DNA of 22,349 nt from Bacteroidales bacterium. GTDB taxonomy: Bacteria; Bacteroidota; Bacteroidia; Bacteroidales; UBA932. The notes below the pieces were generated by a model, which ran no database searches, was not told where the DNA came from, and saw nothing but the letters and a program-made list of their open reading frames with translations. Shown piece by piece: positions 15,489 through 21,255 of this stretch. Position 1 is the stretch's first letter. Every line of letters starts with the position of its first letter. Location of the stretch: positions 1 through 22,349 of the forward strand of contig JAIKYL010000002.1 in assembly GCA_024683255.1 (NCBI GenBank). The letters run 5' to 3'. The position numbers and the translations under genes were made by a program.

Positions 15489-15565
15489 GACACCAAAAAG
15501 CACTTTCCGTGTCCAAGTGGCCATTTTTAAGCCATCAAGACACAGAAAGTGCTTTTTCGTGCCCG
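15489..15565. repeat. hairpin element, copy A, probable bidirectional terminator between adk and the ompA-like gene
   Basis: A 13-bp stem, AAAAAGCACTTTC (15495-15507) with GAAAGTGCTTTTT (15545-15557), continues after one mismatch into GTGTC (15509-15513)/GACAC (15539-15543). It is topped by TGGC/GCCA (15518-15521, 15531-15534) around CATTTTTAA. The flanking A5 and T5 tracts suit an intrinsic terminator working in both directions for the convergent genes. It is related to the element at 12503-12579. Confidence 0.7.
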
Positions 15566-15578
15566 GACGGGGCCGGGC
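15561..15578 (-). terminator. GC-rich hairpin directly after the ompA-like gene
   Basis: Perfect arms GCCCGG (15561-15566) and CCGGGC (15573-15578) with a six-base loop begin 8 bp beyond the minus-strand stop at 15587. No T-run follows directly; it runs into hairpin element A, so the two may act together. Confidence 0.35.
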
Positions 15579-15586
15579 GGGGGAGA

Positions 15587-17068
15587 TTACTGCTTCACAA
15601 ACTCTACGCGGCGGTTTTTGGCGCGGCCTTCGTCCGTGGAGTTGTCGGCAATGGGTTCGCGGGAGCCCTTACCTACGGCGGTGAGGCGGTCCTTGGCGAT
15701 GCCGAACTGAACCAGGCGGGCAACGATGGCCTCGGCACGCTCCTGGGAGAGTTTGTCGTTAACGGAAGCGCTGCCGGTGTTGTCGCAGTGGCCCTGGACC
15801 TCGAACTTGATGGAAGGATCCTGGTCCATGATGCCCTTGATGCGGTTGAGTTCCACATCGGCCTCCGGTTTCAGCGTAGCTTTTCCTACGTCAAAGGTGA
15901 TGGCATAGGTGACAATCTTACCGGTGTTGGTGAGGCGGTCATAAAGCGGAACGGCGCCCTGGGCAAGCCGTACGTTGGAGATGGAGGAGTACTTATAATC
16001 GCCCTGGTGATGGAATTCCACCCAGGTGGGGGCCATCATGTTGGGAACGCTGGCAACACGGGTTCCGTTCACATAAATCTTGTATGCGCGCTTGTTGAAG
16101 GAAATGGCAATATGGTTCCATGAAGCCAATTTGATCAGGGATTCATGTGAACCATCGTAGCCCACATACATATCTTTTGTTCCATCTACCCAATCGTCTG
16201 TGGAGGGATTAAGGCAATTCCAATGGATACGGCAGCCACCGTCGCCGGAGCGCCACCATAACTGCATGCGCCCCACTTCACCGGGCCTCTTGCTGGACTT
16301 GAAAATGACATACAAGTCCTGTGCTCCCACTTCATTTTCGTCCAACTCATCCTTGCCATTGATGTAAGTATCAAATTCCAGTGTGAATACATCGGGCAGG
16401 AAATCCTTCTGTTTTTCCATGAGCGGCCAAATTTCTCCGTTACCGTCGTCGGTGAAGCCTATGCACTTGCGGCCGGCTATACTCACAATTTCCGCGTAAC
16501 CGTCCAGCAGATCCCAGCGGCTGGGGAATTCGCCCAGCTGTTCATTGGCAAAGTCGTCGTCAAAGAAGATTTCGTCGCCGGGAACAAAGTCGCTCTTGGC
16601 ATAGGCCGTTTCGGCCGGTTTCTGGGCTGCAGGTTTGGCCGATGAAGCCGCTTCGCCGCCGCCCGGTTTTTTGGCGCCGCATTCTTCGCAGAACTTACCG
16701 GTATTGCCTTCCGTGCCGCATTCCGGGCAGGTCCAGGTACCGTCGTCTTCGGCCGGCTTCTTGGCACCGCACTCGTTGCAGAACTTACCGGTGTTGCCTT
16801 CCGTGCCGCATTCCGGGCAGGTCCAGGTGTCGCCCTTGGACTTGTTGGACTTATTGTTCTTCTTGGAGTCTTCCTTCTTGCCTTTATCCCTATCGCTTTC
16901 ACGGTTTTTCCCATCTATGGCGTCCTCTACCTCCTGTTCAATCTTGTCGCCGATCTTTCTTTCGGCCGCATTGCGGGCACGCTGTTCCAGGCGGCCCAGA
17001 ATGCCCTGTGCATCGGCCGTGGAGCCGATGAGCATAAGGGCGGTAATAAGTAATACAAGTCGTTTCAT
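15587..17068 (-). CDS. OmpA-family protein with two tandem zinc ribbons and a LamG-like domain
   Basis: Exported 493-residue protein. A signal peptide (1-20, ending STADA|Q) is followed by an amphipathic, charged region (22-80, very Lys/Asp-rich at 52-79). Two nearly identical zinc ribbons come next (81-105 and 111-135, each CPEC...CxEC). An Ala/Pro linker follows, then a beta-rich segment of about 160-375 resembling a concanavalin/LamG-type fold (FFDDDFANEQLGEFPSRW, WNHIAISFNKRAYKIYVNG). The C-terminal OmpA peptidoglycan-binding domain spans about 385-493, with the anchoring residues Asp429 (GHCDNTG) and Arg444 (LSQERAEAI). The C-terminal domain should tether it to the cell wall. Zinc ribbons are unusual outside the cytoplasm. 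It starts 21 bp after the mltD-like stop with no obvious promoter, so it is probably the last gene of the par operon. Confidence 0.85.
   Translation of the reverse strand: MKRLVLLITALMLIGSTADAQGILGRLEQRARNAAERKIGDKIEQEVEDAIDGKNRESDRDKGKKEDSKKNNKSNKSKGDTWTCPECGTEGNTGKFCNECGAKKPAEDDGTWTCPECGTEGNTGKFCEECGAKKPGGGEAASSAKPAAQKPAETAYAKSDFVPGDEIFFDDDFANEQLGEFPSRWDLLDGYAEIVSIAGRKCIGFTDDGNGEIWPLMEKQKDFLPDVFTLEFDTYINGKDELDENEVGAQDLYVIFKSSKRPGEVGRMQLWWRSGDGGCRIHWNCLNPSTDDWVDGTKDMYVGYDGSHESLIKLASWNHIAISFNKRAYKIYVNGTRVASVPNMMAPTWVEFHHQGDYKYSSISNVRLAQGAVPLYDRLTNTGKIVTYAITFDVGKATLKPEADVELNRIKGIMDQDPSIKFEVQGHCDNTGSASVNDKLSQERAEAIVARLVQFGIAKDRLTAVGKGSREPIADNSTDEGRAKNRRVEFVKQ
16661..16828. repeat. 90-bp in-frame tandem duplication encoding the two zinc ribbons
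   Basis: Segments 16661-16738 and 16751-16828 match closely with a period of exactly 90 bp (30 codons). The stretch from 16692 to 16738 is nearly identical to its partner 90 bp on. Each copy encodes one CPEC/CxEC ribbon. Such high nucleotide identity suggests a recent duplication or ongoing gene conversion. Confidence 0.85.
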
Positions 17069-17089
17069 ATCTGTATGTGGTTAAATTGA

Positions 17090-18508
17090 TTATTTCTTTC
17101 CAACTTTCAGGCGTTTCCCGATGGACAGGAAGTCGCTTTTCATATTGTTCCAGCTCTTTAGCTGCTTCACCGTGGTGTGGTATTTCCTGGCAATCTTGCC
17201 CAGGTTGTCGCCGGATTTCACGGTATAATACACCCAGGAGCCGCTGCTGCCGGAAGAGGTGGGACGGCGGGAGCCGGACACCACTTCGCGACCATCGGCA
17301 ATCTTCTCCGAGAAGAGGACATCGGCCTTGTATTTGGCAATGGTGTCCTGCTGGTCCAGGAAGGCGGCGGTGTAGTCGAAGGGAAGGCGGAGCACCACAT
17401 CCTCCGTAGCGCCGGGCAGGATGTCCTTGTGGTACTGCGGGTTCAGGTCCCGTACGTCGTCCAGCGGAATGCCCAGCACTTCGCTTATCTGGCGCATGTG
17501 CAGGTTCCTGTTCACATGGAAGGTGTCCACGTATACGGGAAGGGCCACCGGGTCGGCCTGCAAGCCATATTCCTTGGCATAGGTGAAGGCGTACATGGCT
17601 CCCACCATGGCGGGTACGTAACCGCGGGTTTCGCGGGGCAGATACTCATAGATGGACCAGAAATCCCGTTTTCCGCCGGCCCGCTTGATGGCCTTGTTCA
17701 CGTTGCCGGAGCCGCAGTTGTAGGAGGAAATGGCCAGCGACCAGTCCCCGAAGATGCGGTACGCGTCCTGCAGATAGTGCGCGGCGGCATCGGCCGATAA
17801 AAACGGGTCCATACGCTCGTCCACGTAGGAATCTATCTTGAGGCCGTAGTTGATGGCGGTGCGGTACATGAACTGCCAGGTGCCCTTGGCGCCGGCACGG
17901 GATTCCGCACGGGGGTTCAGGGCGCTTTCAATGATGGCCATATACTTGAGCTCCAGCGGAAGGTCGTATTTGCGGAAGGTTTCCTCAAAGATGGGGAAGT
18001 AGTACTGGGAGAGGCCCATCATTTCGGCCATCTTCTTGGGCATCTTCTCCGAATACATGACCATGTAGTTCTTCACCGTCTCGTTGTAGGGGAGGGAGAT
18101 GAAGGCGTTCATCCTCTCCAGGCGGCCCATGAGCACGGAATCCGGCACGTCGGTGGTAAACACCACGGAATCCATGTCATAGTTCTCCTCGCGGGAGGTA
18201 TTTCTTTGCCGATGCATATACCATCGGCCCAGAAGGCTGTCCGTGGAAGCGTCGGGGGCGTCGTACTCCTCCATGCCGAAGGAGGCCTTGTTCTCGTTCT
18301 CCCCGGAGAGCATCTCCTCAATCTCTTCGCGTTCCTGGGCTTCCTGGCGATAGGCCTGCACCTCCGCCTCCAGCTTTTCTATCCGCTCCTGCATCTGCTT
18401 GTTTTCCGCCTCCAGCTGTTTACGGGTTTTACGGCCGTCCGGAGCAGCAATGAGCGTCCCGGCGGCTAGCAGTCCAAGTGCGGTCGTAAGTATCAGTCGT
18501 TCAATCAT
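17090..18508 (-). CDS. MltD-like membrane-associated lytic murein transglycosylase with LysM
   Basis: Cleaves peptidoglycan glycan strands in the periplasm to give anhydromuropeptides. I use the ATG at 18508, which gives a signal-like N-terminus (MIERLILTTALGLLAAG); a TTG at 18520 would overlap the upstream stop. After the signal comes a coiled-coil stretch (about 23-66, E/Q/K-rich). An SLT catalytic domain covers roughly 165-310, with the catalytic Glu194 in AIIESALNP, followed by GAKGTWQFM and SYNCGSGNV. One clear LysM domain ends the protein (YYTVKSGDNLGKIARKYHTT to IGKRLKV). MltD enzymes usually carry one or more LysM repeats; a degenerate second one may lie around residues 340-385. It is 8 bp after the DUF5683 stop and part of the par operon. 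Confidence 0.9.
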   Translation of the reverse strand: MIERLILTTALGLLAAGTLIAAPDGRKTRKQLEAENKQMQERIEKLEAEVQAYRQEAQEREEIEEMLSGENENKASFGMEEYDAPDASTDSLLGRWYMHRQRNTSREENYDMDSVVFTTDVPDSVLMGRLERMNAFISLPYNETVKNYMVMYSEKMPKKMAEMMGLSQYYFPIFEETFRKYDLPLELKYMAIIESALNPRAESRAGAKGTWQFMYRTAINYGLKIDSYVDERMDPFLSADAAAHYLQDAYRIFGDWSLAISSYNCGSGNVNKAIKRAGGKRDFWSIYEYLPRETRGYVPAMVGAMYAFTYAKEYGLQADPVALPVYVDTFHVNRNLHMRQISEVLGIPLDDVRDLNPQYHKDILPGATEDVVLRLPFDYTAAFLDQQDTIAKYKADVLFSEKIADGREVVSGSRRPTSSGSSGSWVYYTVKSGDNLGKIARKYHTTVKQLKSWNNMKSDFLSIGKRLKVGKK

Positions 18509-18516
18509 TTGCTTAA

Positions 18517-19416
18517 TCAAAATCTAAAACCAAGCGTCATTCCTACAGCTGGTGTGGATGCATATTGGATGGTTTGAATGGACGGTTCCATGTGCAGGGA
18601 TAAGTCGTCGTTTACCTCAAAGTCCGTCATATAGGCAAACACGTTGGCGTCAATGACCTGGATAAGGTAGAACAGCGCAGTGAACAGGATGGAATAGTCC
18701 CTGTATCGGCGGTAGATATCCCTGTAGTGCTTGGCCGCTTCACCGGTCTGGGGCGGACGTTCCACGCCTTCTTCCGTGGTGGTGGCCATGTTGTGCGTCC
18801 ACTTCCAGCGTTTGTACTGCACATTGTTGTCTGTCCAGAAATAGATGCCGCCGGCAATGAGACCCCAGTACAGGGGTACCTTCCAGGCTTCTCCATTGTA
18901 AATCTGGCCCAGGCCGGGCAGCAGGAGCGAATACACCGTAGCCTTGGCCGGACTGGGACGGCGCTTGTCGTCCTTATAGAAGGTTACGCCGTCCATGAGG
19001 GAGCCCCAGTAGGACAGCGCCGCACCGGCAAAGCACAGCGTACTGTAAGTCTGGTATTTTGTGTCTCCGGTAGCCTGGAACTGGTTATTGAAATGAATGC
19101 CGAAGCCTACGCCGGCGCCGATCCCACCATAAATGATGGGAAGTTTCCAGTAATCCTTGTTATAGATCTGATAACCGCCAACCAGGACGGCAGAGCCGAT
19201 GGTCAGATTCTGGATGGAAGCTTTCCGCTTATGCGAAAGGCCGCCGAAGAACTCCTTGAAGCTGAAGAGCTTGGAGCTGTCCGCATCGGCCGTTAAGGTA
19301 TCGGCATAATTCTGCGAGAAGGCGTCACGCTTGAACTGGTCGTCCCGGTACTGGGCCCGGAGCGGCATAGCAAACAGCGCGACGGCGGCAAGCGCTATGA
19401 TGGCGCGAAATCTCAT
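18517..19416 (-). CDS. DUF5683 domain protein, envelope-associated
   Basis: Protein of 299 residues with a signal peptide (MRFRAIIALAAVALFAMPLRAQ). Several hydrophobic segments follow (SAVLVGGYQIY, LPIIYGGIGAGVGFGIHF, VPLYWGLIAGGIYFW, SILFTALFYLIQVIDA). The DUF5683 hallmark PSPAKATVYSLLLPGLGQIYNGEAWKVPLYW region is split here only for length. The protein ends in GFRF, a C-terminal aromatic as in outer-membrane proteins. The function of this family is unknown. It is regularly found between parB and a lytic transglycosylase gene in Bacteroidota, and here it overlaps parB by ATGA and is followed 8 bp later by the mltD-like gene. That conserved order hints at a link between chromosome segregation and the envelope, but there is no direct evidence. 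Confidence 0.85.
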   Translation of the reverse strand: MRFRAIIALAAVALFAMPLRAQYRDDQFKRDAFSQNYADTLTADADSSKLFSFKEFFGGLSHKRKASIQNLTIGSAVLVGGYQIYNKDYWKLPIIYGGIGAGVGFGIHFNNQFQATGDTKYQTYSTLCFAGAALSYWGSLMDGVTFYKDDKRRPSPAKATVYSLLLPGLGQIYNGEAWKVPLYWGLIAGGIYFWTDNNVQYKRWKWTHNMATTTEEGVERPPQTGEAAKHYRDIYRRYRDYSILFTALFYLIQVIDANVFAYMTDFEVNDDLSLHMEPSIQTIQYASTPAVGMTLGFRF

Positions 19417-20339
19417 CTTTCCCCAAAAGCGTTAAGATACTCCTGCACCTGCTGGTCGGAGTCGAATTTGATGGTAAGGGTGCCCTTTCCGCCGGCGCTG
19501 CGTTTGAGGGAAATGTTGTCCCCAAAATAGCGTCCCACGTTCTCCAGCAGCCGATAATAGAGTTCCGGAAGCTCCTGAGGCTCTGCGGGTTCTTCGCTGG
19601 CCTTGGGCTTTTTGGAGAGGTTCCGCACCTTTTCTTCCAACTGACGGACAGAGAGGCCGCCGCGGACGATCATGTCGCACAGCATCTCCTGCGTGGCAGG
19701 GTCTTCCACGCCCAGGAGCACCTTGGCGTGTCCCACGGATACCAGGCCCACCTTCAAATCGTGCTGCACCTTGGCGGGCAGCTTCAGGAGGCGGAGCTGG
19801 TTGGCAACGGAAGCACGTTTCTTGCCCACCCTGTCGGCCATCTGTTCCTGCGTAAGGCGGCACTCCTCCATGAGGCGCTGATAACTCATGGCCACCTCGA
19901 TGGGATCCAGATTCTCCCGCTGGATGTTCTCCACTATGGCCATCTCCAGCATACCCTGCTCCGATGCGTCCCGGATATAGGCCGGAATCATGTCCATGCC
20001 GGCCTGGATGGACGCCCTGTATCGGCGTTCACCGCTGATAATCTGATACTTCCCGTCTCCTTTCCGGCGCACCGTAATGGGCTGGATAAGGCCGAAGGTG
20101 CGGATGGATTCGGCAAGTTCCTGCAGTGCCTCGTTGTCGAAATTCATACGGGGCTGGTACGGGTTGGGCTCAATCATGTCCACGGGAATGCGGAGCACAT
20201 CCGATAAGTTTTGCGGCGTTCCTTCCTTGGGGACCACCTCTTTGTTGATGTATCCCACGGGTTTGCGCAGTTGCGACAGGTCTTCTCCGCCCAGGAGGGC
20301 TCCCAGCCCCTTGCCCAGGCCATACTGTGTTTTAGCCAT
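19413..20339 (-). CDS. parB: chromosome-partitioning protein ParB
   Basis: CTP-dependent clamp that loads at parS sites and works with ParA in origin segregation. The N-terminal ParA-interaction stretch GLGKGLGALLGG is at residues 7-18. The CTP-binding motifs are GERRYR (103-108) and ENIQREN (137-143). A helix-turn-helix region follows (LTQEQMADRVGKKRASVANQLRLL-like, about 162-185), then a charged linker (KKPKASEEPAEPQE) and the C-terminal dimerisation domain (about 255-308, ending VQEYLNAFGER). The length of 308 residues is normal. Its start overlaps the parA stop by 8 bp, and its stop overlaps the DUF5683 start by ATGA. No convincing parS site was found in the window. Confidence 0.96.
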   Translation of the reverse strand: MAKTQYGLGKGLGALLGGEDLSQLRKPVGYINKEVVPKEGTPQNLSDVLRIPVDMIEPNPYQPRMNFDNEALQELAESIRTFGLIQPITVRRKGDGKYQIISGERRYRASIQAGMDMIPAYIRDASEQGMLEMAIVENIQRENLDPIEVAMSYQRLMEECRLTQEQMADRVGKKRASVANQLRLLKLPAKVQHDLKVGLVSVGHAKVLLGVEDPATQEMLCDMIVRGGLSVRQLEEKVRNLSKKPKASEEPAEPQELPELYYRLLENVGRYFGDNISLKRSAGGKGTLTIKFDSDQQVQEYLNAFGER

Positions 20340-21117
20340 TGTTTACGGGTTGTTCATTTTTGTCAAGGACTTCCTTGGCCAGGTTCAGATAATTGGAGGT
20401 GCCGTTATTCATCACATCGTACAGGATGATGGGCTTACCGTATGAAGGAGCCTCCGAGAGGCGGATGCTGCGCTGGATGATGGTGTTGAACACCATATCT
20501 TTGAAGTGCTCCCGAAGCTGCATTACCACCTGACTGTGCACCTTGGTGCGACCGTCAAACATGGTAACCACAAAACCTTCTATGGTGAGATCCGGGTTAA
20601 TGCCGCTCTGCACCAGGCGGATGGTCTGGATGAGCTTGGCAAGGCCTTCCAGGGCAAAGAATTCCGGCTGCACGGGGATCATCACGGAATCTGCGGCAGT
20701 GAGGCAGTTCACGGTGATGAGACCCAGGGAAGGGGAGCAGTCTATGATAATATAGTCGTAGTTGTCCCGGATGGGCGCAAGGGCCTTCTTGAGCACGCTT
20801 TCCCGGTCCGGCCAGTCCAGCATCTCAATCTCCGCACCCACCAGATTGATGTGGGAGGGAATCATGTGCAGCTTGGGCAGTTCCGTCTGGATAAGGGCGT
20901 CCGAGGCCGATATCTTGCCGATGAGAATCTCATACAGCGTGCGTTTTTCCCCGTTCTCCGGGTCGAAATTGAGGCCGGAGGTGGTATTGGCCTGCGGATC
21001 TGCGTCTATGATGAGGACGTTCTTTTCCAGGACGGCCAGCGAGGCCGCCAGGTTGATGGCCGTGGTGGTTTTACCCACACCGCCCTTCTGGTTGGCTATA
21101 GCAATGATTTTGCCCAT
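20332..21117 (-). CDS. parA: chromosome-partitioning ATPase ParA (Soj)
   Basis: Deviant Walker A ATPase that binds DNA non-specifically and drives ParB-parS movement. The N-terminal motif KGGVGKTT is at residues 11-18, Walker A' is IIDADPQAN (39-47), and Walker B is YIIIDCSPSLG (about 120-130). The 261-residue length without an N-terminal DNA-binding extension marks it as chromosomal (Soj-type) rather than a plasmid type Ia ParA. A promoter-like box lies 19 bp upstream, and parB overlaps its stop by 8 bp, so parAB are tightly coupled. Confidence 0.96.
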   Translation of the reverse strand: MGKIIAIANQKGGVGKTTTAINLAASLAVLEKNVLIIDADPQANTTSGLNFDPENGEKRTLYEILIGKISASDALIQTELPKLHMIPSHINLVGAEIEMLDWPDRESVLKKALAPIRDNYDYIIIDCSPSLGLITVNCLTAADSVMIPVQPEFFALEGLAKLIQTIRLVQSGINPDLTIEGFVVTMFDGRTKVHSQVVMQLREHFKDMVFNTIIQRSIRLSEAPSYGKPIILYDVMNNGTSNYLNLAKEVLDKNEQPVNNG

Positions 21118-21130
21118 AAAGTTCTTTTTA

Positions 21131-21146
21131 ACTTACAAATGTAAGT
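21131..21146 (-). promoter_or_regulatory. candidate promoter with overlapping inverted repeat for the par operon
   Basis: On the minus strand TACATTTG (21143-21136) fits the TAnnTTTG -7 consensus and lies 18 bp before the parA ATG, with a possible TTG at a -33-like distance upstream (22-base spacing). The box is embedded in the perfect inverted repeat ACTTAC/GTAAGT (21131-21136, 21141-21146), a possible autoregulatory site. Confidence 0.5.
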
Positions 21147-21182
21147 AAAAAAAACGAAAGTTCCACAATGTTCTACAAAAGT

Positions 21183-21201
21183 CCCTCCCCCGAGGGGAGG
21201 G
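21183..21201. repeat. GC-rich hairpin in the priA-parA gap
   Basis: Perfect arms CCCTCCCC (21183-21190) and GGGGAGGG (21194-21201) around CGA, followed by a second G-rich stretch to 21215. It resembles short GC-rich intergenic repeats; no coding potential is seen. It sits between the priA terminator-like palindrome and the parA promoter candidate. Confidence 0.6.
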
Positions 21202-21231
21202 GTTTCGGGAGGGGGTAACGTAAGTGAAACT

Positions 21232-21255
21232 GACCCGGTCTGATCAGACCGGGTC
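21232..21255 (-). terminator. perfect 24-bp palindrome over the priA stop codon
   Basis: GACCCGGTC (21232-21240) and GACCGGGTC (21247-21255) flank TGATCA, which contains the priA TGA (21246-21244 on the minus strand). On the minus strand it is followed by AGTTTCACTT, a weak T tract. It is probably a transcription terminator whose stem begins inside the last codons of priA. Confidence 0.55.

Noticed and set aside
18509..18520. TTG start for the mltD-like gene overlapping the DUF5683 stop
   Set aside because: An ATG 12 bp later gives a normal signal peptide; the TTG is possible but less likely.
19413..21243. parS site near parAB
   Set aside because: No sequence close to the TGTTNCACGTGNAACA-type consensus was found here or at the CACGTG occurrences in genes (about 9120 and 11397), which lack the flanking arms.
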